A stretch of DNA of 20,965 bases from Thermoplasmata archaeon (lineage in GTDB: Archaea; Thermoplasmatota; Thermoplasmata; GCA-020350865). The DNA lies in the NCBI GenBank assembly GCA_020351895.1, contig CP070672.1:898093-919057 (forward strand). The letters are read 5' to 3'. The translations under genes were made by a program, and so were the position numbers. The notes below the pieces were generated by a model. The model was not told where the DNA came from. It made no database searches and worked only from the letters and a program-made list of their open reading frames with translations. Below are positions 5,266 through 13,457 of the stretch, piece by piece (within the stretch, counting starts at the first letter, position 1; every line of letters begins with the position of its first letter).

Positions 5266-7350
5266 CTAGTCAGGAGGTGGAGGTGGTGGGTTATTCTGCA
5301 ATTCATAGGATTGATCCGGATTTGATTGATTTTCTAGTAATGAGGAATTAAATTGTGGCGGCTGATCTGAGGCCTCCATGGGAGGCTGCATTTCAGAGGG
5401 TGGTGATATTTGCTCAGATGGGGGCGACTGCACATCTTGGGAAGATAATCCCTCACCTGATTGGACGCCTGGACCGATTCCTGTCTTTTTATCCATGACG
5501 AAAGCACCCAGACCCAAGCCTATGAGAACGAAGGCCACTGCACCTAGAAGCAGAGCCATGACAATCATATCCAGGTCCTTTTCGCCTGCACTCTCACCTT
5601 CCTTTAATGCGATGTTGTTGACATTGGGATACCCTGTATCGCCGTCTATGTATCCTGTTATTATGGAATATTCCCCGTCATCTGACATGAAATCTGGAAT
5701 CACAGTCTCACCCCGGTATTCCTTGTCATTCTTTCTCTCGAGGAATATGCAGTTCCCACCATCCACCCAGGAGACCCATTGGCTCTCGAATTCGTCTATG
5801 TAAAGCCCAGAGGTAGGTATTCCAGGCATCCACTTGGCAAAGATCTCATCCCCATCACCCAAAGCCTTGGAGGTTTTTACAGTGATTTTGGTCTTTCCTC
5901 CAACGACCAAGGGATCTGTCTCTATTTCTATGCTCTCAGCGCTCCATAGCTCGCCCTTTGAAATGAAGACATAATCGAAGTCCTCTTCATACACTAGTTC
6001 ATCGTCGTAATCGTAGGTTGTACGCGAATGCGGATTGTAGTTCTGAGGATGTCTTGGAATTCCAGATTCAAAGTATATGTAGACATAACCCTGATGAGAT
6101 GGCGCTTTGAAGGATATCGAAAAACCACCGAGCTGGTCTGTGGTTACATTTCCTGTCTTGATAACCTCCAGGGCACCGTCGATGTGCGATCCCTCATCAG
6201 GTATCAAATGCCCCTCGTATAATTCCATGTCCATGCCCTCAGAAATGATATAGTAGTAAAGCTCCATGTTTTGCATGGGAACAGAGCTGTTGTACGCGGT
6301 ATAGCTTCTTGTGATGCTTGAGCCCGATTTGTAGATGTACTCCTCGCCCTGGTAAATCACATCGAAGCTATTATGGGAAGGATTCGGTGTTTCCTGCCAA
6401 CCTGAAGTGTAGATATTGCCGTAAAAGCTCTGGTTCAACCCGTTTGCCGCAACATTGCCATTCACATGGATACCGTTCCAGACGTTTGTCAAGCTGAATA
6501 TTGCCGTTCCCTCTTCGTTTGTGGTACCGCTGATCTCCTGCGGCGAGAAGAAGGTGACTTCTGCATTTGGAACTCCTTTCCCATTTTCGTCTGCCACACC
6601 CAGGGTGAAGGTTGCCGTACTTCCAGCCAGGGTCTCGAATCTGTACCATACTCTGAGAACATTCACGGCAATGTAAGAGTGTGCCTCTGCATGGGCACCT
6701 GCGTATGTTGCATGTGCCTGCAATTCATAGTATCCGCTTTCATTGACCTCTGGGATGGTGAACGTGACCCAATACGTACCAATTGATATCCATGTACTGT
6801 TCAAATCTGTGACCTCATCATCGGGATGCTCGAGTCTCAGGAACGCGAAGTCATCAATATCAACGGCATCCCCTCTGTACCTGGAGGTTATCGTGGCAGT
6901 CAGACTGTCCCCGGGCCAGGCACATGCATTGCTTTGATGGGCAAAGTGCATATAAAGCTCCAACTGGGCCGTTACGATCTGGATATTAAGCTCGGCACCG
7001 TCGGTATCTGTTCCCTTTTCAACATACACATCGAAGTAAGCATGATGATCATCATCCAGAATCTCGTAGCTGCCCTGAAAAACCCCTGTGGATATCTCTG
7101 ACATAATAACTTCCTCGTCAGGATCGTGACGGTGTGTTTCCACCTTGACAAAGATTTCATCCGGGGTTGTAAGCACTCCTTTGTCGTAAACCATGACCTC
7201 TATGAAAATGGTGTCCCCAGGGTGGTATATCCTGTCCTCAGCCGTGATTATGACCTTAAGAGAATCCCTCTCAGCTGAAATTGCCGGAATCAAGGCTGCA
7301 AAGATCGATAGTAACATAATTAGTACTATTAACACCTTTATAAATTTCAT
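5266..7350 (-). CDS. membrane-anchored surface protein, Ig/macroglobulin-like domains, Pro-rich tail
   Basis: A 694-residue secreted, anchored protein. Residues 1-26 are a signal peptide (MKFIKVLIVLIMLLSIFAAL, cleavage near ISA). The ectodomain (~27-590) is all-beta with at least one macroglobulin/Ig-like module near the N-terminus (ITAEDRIYHPGDTIFIEVMV), several N-x-S/T sites and a transthyretin-like segment (NAEVTFFSPQEISGTTNEEG). A transmembrane helix spans ~594-618 and ends MDKK, so the C-terminus should be inside. The ~75-residue tail is rich in Pro, Ser and Gln and ends in six prolines. ATG at 7350 is chosen over GTG at 7380 because GGTGGAG sits just before it and the TATA box at 7381-7392 would place transcription start after the GTG. 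It is the only clearly anchored member of the cluster; its function may be scaffold or sensor. Confidence 0.82.
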   Translation of the reverse strand: MKFIKVLIVLIMLLSIFAALIPAISAERDSLKVIITAEDRIYHPGDTIFIEVMVYDKGVLTTPDEIFVKVETHRHDPDEEVIMSEISTGVFQGSYEILDDDHHAYFDVYVEKGTDTDGAELNIQIVTAQLELYMHFAHQSNACAWPGDSLTATITSRYRGDAVDIDDFAFLRLEHPDDEVTDLNSTWISIGTYWVTFTIPEVNESGYYELQAHATYAGAHAEAHSYIAVNVLRVWYRFETLAGSTATFTLGVADENGKGVPNAEVTFFSPQEISGTTNEEGTAIFSLTNVWNGIHVNGNVAANGLNQSFYGNIYTSGWQETPNPSHNSFDVIYQGEEYIYKSGSSITRSYTAYNSSVPMQNMELYYYIISEGMDMELYEGHLIPDEGSHIDGALEVIKTGNVTTDQLGGFSISFKAPSHQGYVYIYFESGIPRHPQNYNPHSRTTYDYDDELVYEEDFDYVFISKGELWSAESIEIETDPLVVGGKTKITVKTSKALGDGDEIFAKWMPGIPTSGLYIDEFESQWVSWVDGGNCIFLERKNDKEYRGETVIPDFMSDDGEYSIITGYIDGDTGYPNVNNIALKEGESAGEKDLDMIVMALLLGAVAFVLIGLGLGAFVMDKKTGIGPGVQSGEGLSSQDVQSPPSEQISPPSEMQPPMEASDQPPQFNSSLLENQSNPDQSYELQNNPPPPPPD

Positions 7351-7380
7351 AGGCTCCACCAAAACAACGATTTCGGTCAC

Positions 7381-7392
7381 TTATATATATAA
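7381..7392 (-). promoter_or_regulatory. TATA box of the membrane-anchored surface gene
   Basis: The minus strand reads TTATATATATAA. A start site about 25 bp on, near 7360, gives a very short leader holding the GGTGGAG ribosome site and supports ATG 7350 as the start codon. Confidence 0.55.
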
Positions 7393-7513
7393 TTTAAGTG
7401 CTGAATATCGTGATTTGATATCATCCAGCAAGGATGATTCTTCTTCTAAAATCCACAAAAGGTGTGTTTTTTGGGGAATCGATTCAAATCAAGTAGAAGT
7501 TGATGGAAAAAGG

Positions 7514-7522
7514 AGTATATAA
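7514..7522 (+). promoter_or_regulatory. TATA-like box in the 7351-7569 gap
   Basis: Reads gtatataag after the purine-rich run ggaaaaaggag, a good BRE/TATA on the plus strand. It would drive an antisense transcript into the 3' end of the SBBP gene. On the minus strand it reads CTTATATAC and could be a distal promoter for the surface gene at 7350. A 7-bp hairpin (atcatcc/ggatgat) near 7421-7438 also lies in this gap. Confidence 0.3.
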
Positions 7523-7569
7523 GTGGAGTTTAGTACTCTTGTTTTCGTTTGAGGTATTGAAATTGAAGA

Positions 7570-9306
7570 TTAGCGGCCTGGCTCTATCACCCTTATCGTG
7601 TCTTTTCCCTCGAATTGGGTGCCATCCAAAAGCTCTCCCGTAACGGTCAGCTCAACGTTTTCTGCAGGTGTTCTGATAAAATCTTCGACATCATTTCTGT
7701 CGAACTTCACCATGAGGGTTTCGTTCTGGACATCCCCCCATTCCGCGGGGATCGCATTTTCAAGCAACACTGTGCTTATATCGATTTCGCTTACATCGTA
7801 ACCATTTAATTGGATGTAGCAGGTGATCCATCTGCCCTTTGATTTGAGGTTTAATGTGTCTGGGTCGATGTCAATATTTGCTTTTCGTTTTGGCCTCTCT
7901 CGGGAGTACTTTATTGTTGCATAATCAAAATTATCCCATCTCGGCATACCATCCGGGTCAAAAAATATCCCACTTCTTGAGCTCGCCCCCGTTATATAGA
8001 CATTTCCTAGGTAATCTGAAGTTATGCCAGTGGTAAAATCTTCCCAATTACCCGGTCCATTATATCTCTCCACCCAAGACTCACTTCCAGATAGATCATA
8101 GGCTATAATAACATAATCATAGGATGTCCCATTTCCTTCGCTTGATCCAGTAACAAATATATTTCCAAAAGGATCACAAGCTATGTCACAAGTTACTTCA
8201 TTTCCATTTCCTGGGCCGTTATATCTAGCAACCCACAGTTCATTCCCTGATGAGTCGTAGGCTACAGTAATAATATCATAATTGGTTTCATTACAATAGC
8301 TAAGGCCAGTAACGTATACATTTCCTGAGGGGGATACTGTTAAAGCCTTGACCATATCCCGATAATTTCCAGGTCCGTTGTATCTTGCCACCCATAATTT
8401 AGTGCCCAATGAATTGAAAGCCACTGTTGCATAGTCTGTATTTGTAGCACCACCTTGGCTGGTTCCAGTTACATAGATATTTTCATATAAATCAACAACT
8501 ACATCATAGCTGACACCTTTTAAATTCCCAAGGCCATTTTCTCCTGCCACCCACAGTTCTTTACCAAGGGGGCTATAGGCTACGATCCCAAAATACCCAC
8601 CTGGTGCATAACCAAGGAGATGTCCGACCACATAAATATTTCCAGAGGGACCTATTGTTATCGCATTGGTGATACCTATACTACCCCCTACCCATAGTTG
8701 ATTACCGGATGAATCATATGCAACGGTACCACTATCTCCTGTCACATAAACATTTCCTGATGATTCATCTATTGCTATGTCACAAGCTCCATTATCTGCA
8801 AAAGGTGTCGGAGTATATCTTGCAACCCAAAGCTCGTTTCCCTCTGGATCATACTTTATTGTGGCATAATCATTCACACTATGATTCCCCCCTTGAGAGT
8901 GGGGACGCCTTTCTGCACTTATTCCGGTAACATAGACATTTCCATAAGAATCAACAGCAATTGCCCTAGCCAGATCTTTGCAATCACCAGAAGGACTATC
9001 GTATCTTGCAGACCAGAGTATATTACCAGATGTATCGTATTTTATGGTAAGATAGTCAATATCACCTTCCCATAGTTTTGGAAAAGGATCTGGGTATAAT
9101 CTATGCGCACTTCCTCCGGTGACATACACATTTCCTGATGAATCGACTGCTACTGCCTTTGCATAATCATAAAGATTGTCAGGCCCGTTATACCTCGCAA
9201 CCCATTCCTCCCATAGCTGTGCAGTGGTTTCTTTTGGTACTTCTATCACAAAAATCGCAAAAAACATTGTGATACATAGAAAGATACTCGTTATCTTCTT
9301 TCGCAT
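7570..9306 (-). CDS. secreted SBBP-repeat beta-propeller protein
   Basis: A 578-residue extracellular protein. Residues 1-29 are a signal peptide ([20 protein letters not shown]). Residues ~31-470 contain eight SBBP-type repeats of the form [10 protein letters not shown]...[25 protein letters not shown], predicting an eight-bladed propeller; blade 3 is short. Residues ~474-578 form a beta-rich C-terminal domain ([20 protein letters not shown]) that I know only as a recurrent end module of archaeal and bacterial surface proteins. No transmembrane anchor is seen, so attachment must be through other surface components, or the protein is released. The ATG at 9306 follows a strong AAAGGAGGGGG. The propeller closely resembles the N-terminal half of the 1123-residue protein in the same cluster. 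The binding partner is unknown. Confidence 0.85.
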   Translation of the reverse strand: [578 protein letters not shown]

Positions 9307-9470
9307 CTTTTCCCCCTCCTTTTCGATGATTAGAACCTTTCTGATTCAGTAACCCTCCTGAGTTTCGTAAATACCACTCTTTAATTCAGAAGTGGTTCAA
9401 CCTCCTTTAAGAATAAATGTTATTGAGAGATTATAAAGCTTCTGATTATTAAAAATTAATATTCCTATCA
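9307..9470 (-). promoter_or_regulatory. promoter and ~100-nt leader of the SBBP gene
   Basis: A TATA-like TTTATAAT (minus, ~9430-9437) predicts transcription start near 9407. The leader then carries three Shine-Dalgarno-like blocks (AAAGGAGGTTG near 9400, CAGGAGGG near 9352, AAGGAGGGGG near 9312); only the last precedes the ATG. A small stem (CCACT with AGTGG, ~9366-9387) separates the first two. Whether the extra blocks matter is unknown. Confidence 0.35.
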
Positions 9471-10133
9471 TTACCCAAATTCGAAGGCTTCAGAAGCAAT
9501 TCCCCCGTCATCATCCTCAACAATAAGTACCACAGTTCCCACACCTTCATAAACCATCGTTACAATATCCATGATATCTCTTGGATTAACTTCGGGTGAG
9601 GGATCCGGGTCTGGATCTGGAGGATCATTAAGATACGATACTGAAAAGTTTTGAGAACCATAAGTGCAAGTCAGGATCTCATCATCACTTCCAGGATCTG
9701 TGATGTGCACCGCAACCTCAAAGGGCCATCCCATCAAACATTCATTCAAATCCACTTCCCAGGGCTCCACATGGTTCCAGTGATTGCTGTCTCTTTTCTT
9801 GGATTGCTGAACATTGAAATTATGGTGTATCTTCTTGATACTTCCATTTGGGAATTTTATGTAAATCCAAACTGGATTGGCACCAATATTTGGAGGATCT
9901 TTAGGAGTGTAAGTCACAATTGCAGAATATGATCTTGTAAGGTTGAGAGTTACAGGAATCCAAGCCATCTGCTCATTTGGAGAACCAGGTAAACGTTCAA
10001 TCGATACATTACCTATTGTTGCATTATTCTCGAATAAAATCATTCCCACATCATTGTACTTCCTTCCTGCAACCCTAAGACCGATCTCCAAATCAGTTGG
10101 TAAATACTCAATTGTGAGTGTTGGATCTACATT
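9471..10133 (-). repeat. C-terminal cassette, copy 1 (paralogous with 12795-13457)
   Basis: These 221 codons including stop, from NVDPTLTIEYLP onward, align without gaps to the end of the next gene upstream. By eye about 30 of 220 residues differ, nearly a third of them in the last nine positions, and the DNA is also close. The domain is beta-rich, with an acidic Pro/Asp stretch (DPDPDPSPEVNPRD). It is not a family I recognise. Confidence 0.85.
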
Positions 10134-12737
10134 GAGCACTGTTATATTGCAGATGTCCATGTCAGTCAAATTTTGACTGTCTGTAACTCTTAAAGTCGTC
10201 ACAAAAACACCATCATCTCCATAGACATGGGTTGGAGTCGGGCCTGTTGCATCTGGAACTGCACCTGTATCCCACCACAGGCCGTCACTTGCATCGAAAT
10301 CCCATTCATAAACAAGCCCGCTACCCACACAGTATTCCTCTGTGCATTTTGGCATGGCAACAATGAGGGGACCGTAGCTTCCTCCCATGGCATACATACA
10401 ATCTCCAACAACTGCGGATCCAAGATAAACTCTGGGCTCCAACATAAAAGCTTTTTGGGTCCATGAATCTAGAACAGGATCGTACATCTCTGTGGAATTA
10501 GTGGGTATTGCCCATTTTCCTGTTCCCCCGAAAGCATATATATTCCCTCCAAGGGCCTCGGCACCAAAACCTGAGCGGGCCGTGCTCAAGTTCGTTCCTT
10601 GAATCCATGTTTCTGAAACAGGATCATAAATCTCAACCGTTTTTACGGGACCTGATACATATCCTCCAATTGCATAGATCTTATCATCCAGAATAGTACA
10701 TGCAAGATGTGCCCTTCCAGTGGGCATATCAGGTTTCACAGACCAGGTATCATTTACAGGATCGTACTCAAAAACACTTTTTAAAGTATAGTTTATTAGC
10801 GATATGCTTGAGCCTCCAATGACATAGATTCTGTCATTCACAGTTGCAATACCAAAGGCCTGTATGGGAATTGGCATGGGAGATTTGGAGGTCCAAGAAT
10901 TCGAAGTTGGATCGTACTCAAAAACAGTTGCCCTGCTGATGTTTGCCTCACTTCCGCCAATTGCATAGATCTTTCCGTTTGCAGATGCCGCACCAAGATA
11001 GGCCCTTGGAGCTGGAAGGTCTGTAAGGTTGAACCATGAATCTGTTACGGGATCGTACTTCATAAAGATGGACGTAGGATTAACAATAGGATAGCAGGGA
11101 ATTCCACCCATATAGTAGATTTCATCATTCAAAGCTGTGGATGCACCACCCCACGTAGGCAAAGGGATATCGGCTTTGGCAGACCACTTATTACTCTCCC
11201 ACCCTGGGGAGTAGCTGCCGGTCCCATTGAAGAATACAGTGTCACCCTCGTTTACTGTTTGGTCAGAACCTGCGTTTGCTACTGGAGGTTGAAGTAAAGG
11301 AAGCACTGTGATTAGGCAGGAATCTGTATCAGAGGAATTTTGATTATCAACCACAGTGAGAGTCACAGTATAATTGCCAGTGGAATTGTAGGTATGTGTA
11401 GGATTAACTCCCGAACCATGGGGTGAGCCATCCCCGAAATCCCAATCATAAGTCACAATGGTTCCATCAGGATCATTTGAGCCCGAGCCATCAAACTGCA
11501 CAATATGGCCTTCATAAACCACCTGATCTGGTCCAGCCTCAGCAACCGGTGGTTGGTTAGGAGAATAAAAATCCACAAAGGGATAGTAATCAAAATTCGT
11601 CATGGGATGGGGTATCTTGGTATCACCGATGCCGTCCCCCGCAATGGCGTGTTTGCCTAATCCGCTTCCATCATCAAGGCCCGTATAATCAGACCAATAA
11701 TTACCTTCGAGCAAACCGAGGTGATGCCAATTGTTATTTGAGGGGTTATCATCCTCTGCTTGGATTGAGTTGTTGATGATTCTGTTTCTGTAAATTACAT
11801 TGTTGGTTGAGTAACTGAGACCTAGGCCTATATTGCTGTTTTCAGATATTGTATTGTTATATATCGTGTTAGAGTGAGCATAAAGGATCATCATACCGTA
11901 ATTGCTGCCAATAGATATTTTATTGTCATATACAAGGTTATTATCAGAATACCAACGAAGAAAAAAAACCACGATGCTTCCTGATATGTCATTTCCAATA
12001 ATTGTATTGTAAGTGGAGTGAAGGTATATGTCAATTCCATCGTGAACATTGTCCGAGATTATATTATTCATTATTATGTTGTGGTTGCATGATTCGGAGA
12101 TTGAAATACCGACATGGCGATTATCAAATATCGTGTTGTTTATTATTTTATTGTAGTCACATGACTCCGTAATCTGAATACCGTCCTTGCCATTGGAATG
12201 AACTATATTGTTTTCTATTGTATTGCCATCACATGCTTGTTGGCCATCGATACCCTCCTGACGGTTTGAATATATAACATTATTTTCAATTACATTGTCT
12301 CTTGAGGAGATAAGGTGAATTCCCGCCCAATTATTTGAGGAATTCACATTTATAATAAGGCAATTGTGTGCATTATTAAGTTCGATACCTGCATCTCCAA
12401 TGTTGGTACCACCATGTTGTATGGAAAAACCAGTGATTTTCACATATCTTGCAGTAATCTTTACAACATCATCACTTCCTCCGCCGTCTATTATGGTCGT
12501 ATCCTTATCCTCGCCTTCTAAAATCAGGGTCTTGGCTATAAATAAATTCTCAGCGTATGTTCCCGGACGCACATAGACGGTATCACCTGGGTTTGCGGCA
12601 TCTATCGCCTGCTGAATTGTGGGATAATCATCAGGTACAATGATCGTATTTGCCGAGCTAATGCTCAGAGGTAAGACAAAGTAAAAGGTTGCCATGATGA
12701 ATAAAGTACAAATCATTGTGTTTACTATGCGCTTCAT
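9471..12737 (-). CDS. secreted beta-helix / PKD / Kelch-in-PKD protein
   Basis: A 1088-residue surface protein. Order: signal peptide 1-29; right-handed parallel beta-helix ~31-370 with many N-x-I-x-x-N turns (NVIENNVIYSN, NTIENNIVHSN) and a DUF1565-like start (VPDDYPTIQQAIDAANPGDT); intact PKD domain ~393-480 (YDWDFGDGSPHGSG); first half of a second PKD (~484-512, PPVANAGSDQ..FFNGTGSYS); six Kelch blades ~515-800 (repeated IYAIGG, with YDPVSETW); second half of that PKD (~806-866, YEWDFDASDG..THVYGDDG); shared C-terminal cassette ~868-1088. No membrane anchor is seen. The Kelch propeller sits inside a PKD loop. ATG at 12737 follows AAAGGACGG. It starts 57 bp after the upstream gene and may be co-transcribed with it. 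Likely a polysaccharide- or protein-binding adhesin; substrate unknown. Confidence 0.87.
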   Translation of the reverse strand: MKRIVNTMICTLFIMATFYFVLPLSISSANTIIVPDDYPTIQQAIDAANPGDTVYVRPGTYAENLFIAKTLILEGEDKDTTIIDGGGSDDVVKITARYVKITGFSIQHGGTNIGDAGIELNNAHNCLIINVNSSNNWAGIHLISSRDNVIENNVIYSNRQEGIDGQQACDGNTIENNIVHSNGKDGIQITESCDYNKIINNTIFDNRHVGISISESCNHNIIMNNIISDNVHDGIDIYLHSTYNTIIGNDISGSIVVFFLRWYSDNNLVYDNKISIGSNYGMMILYAHSNTIYNNTISENSNIGLGLSYSTNNVIYRNRIINNSIQAEDDNPSNNNWHHLGLLEGNYWSDYTGLDDGSGLGKHAIAGDGIGDTKIPHPMTNFDYYPFVDFYSPNQPPVAEAGPDQVVYEGHIVQFDGSGSNDPDGTIVTYDWDFGDGSPHGSGVNPTHTYNSTGNYTVTLTVVDNQNSSDTDSCLITVLPLLQPPVANAGSDQTVNEGDTVFFNGTGSYSPGWESNKWSAKADIPLPTWGGASTALNDEIYYMGGIPCYPIVNPTSIFMKYDPVTDSWFNLTDLPAPRAYLGAASANGKIYAIGGSEANISRATVFEYDPTSNSWTSKSPMPIPIQAFGIATVNDRIYVIGGSSISLINYTLKSVFEYDPVNDTWSVKPDMPTGRAHLACTILDDKIYAIGGYVSGPVKTVEIYDPVSETWIQGTNLSTARSGFGAEALGGNIYAFGGTGKWAIPTNSTEMYDPVLDSWTQKAFMLEPRVYLGSAVVGDCMYAMGGSYGPLIVAMPKCTEEYCVGSGLVYEWDFDASDGLWWDTGAVPDATGPTPTHVYGDDGVFVTTLRVTDSQNLTDMDICNITVLNVDPTLTIEYLPTDLEIGLRVAGRKYNDVGMILFENNATIGNVSIERLPGSPNEQMAWIPVTLNLTRSYSAIVTYTPKDPPNIGANPVWIYIKFPNGSIKKIHHNFNVQQSKKRDSNHWNHVEPWEVDLNECLMGWPFEVAVHITDPGSDDEILTCTYGSQNFSVSYLNDPPDPDPDPSPEVNPRDIMDIVTMVYEGVGTVVLIVEDDDGGIASEAFEFG

Positions 12738-12794
12738 CTTGTTCCGTCCTTTGATTTTGAGTTCCTAATGCATTGAATTCGCCATATTCATTCT

Positions 12795-13457
12795 CTAAGC
12801 TAAAGTTATATTTGTGGTCATTGTTCCTCCATCGTCATCATCAACAATTAATGTGACTATCCCAGCCCCCTCATAAACCATTGTTATGGTATCCATGATA
12901 TCTCTTGGATTAACTTCAGGTGAGGGATCTGGGTCAGCATCAGGAGGATCATTAAGATAAGTAGCTGTGAAATTCTGAGAATCATAGATGCAAGTTATGA
13001 TTTCATCGTCACTTCCGGGATCTGTGATGTGCACTGCAACCTCAAAGGGCCATCCCACCAAACATTCATTCAAATCCACTTCCCAGGGCTCCACATGGTT
13101 CCAGTGATCGCTGTCTCGTTTCTTGGATTGCTGAACATTGAAGTTATGATGAACCTTCTTGATACTCCCGTTTGGGAATTTGATATAAATCCAAACCGGG
13201 TTTGCCCCAATATTCGGCGGATCTTTAGGGGTGTATGTCACGATTACAGAACAAGACCTTGTAAGGTTGAGAGTTACTGGAATCCAAGCCATCTGTTCAT
13301 TAGGAGATCCAGGTAAGCGCTCGATGGATACATTTCCTAATGTTGCATTATTCTCGAATAATACCATACCCACATCATTGTACTTCCTTCCTGCTACCCT
13401 AAGGCCGATCTCCACATCCACTGGTAAATACTCTATTGTGAGTGTTGGATCTACATT
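12795..13457 (-). repeat. C-terminal cassette, copy 2 (paralogous with 9471-10133)
   Basis: Exactly the same length (663 bp with stop) as copy 1 and gap-free at the protein level. Similarity falls off upstream of the NVDP start, where the two proteins keep only general PKD resemblance. This points to recent duplication or gene conversion limited to the 3' ends. Confidence 0.85.

Noticed and set aside
7351..7380. GTG at 7380 as start of the anchored surface protein
   Set aside because: It would place ten polar residues before the signal peptide and lies at the edge of the TATA box; ATG 7350 has a ribosome site.
7570..9306. Regularly spaced DNA repeats that could suggest a CRISPR or satellite array
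   Set aside because: The periodicity is the coding of SBBP propeller blades; units are diverged at DNA level and in frame.
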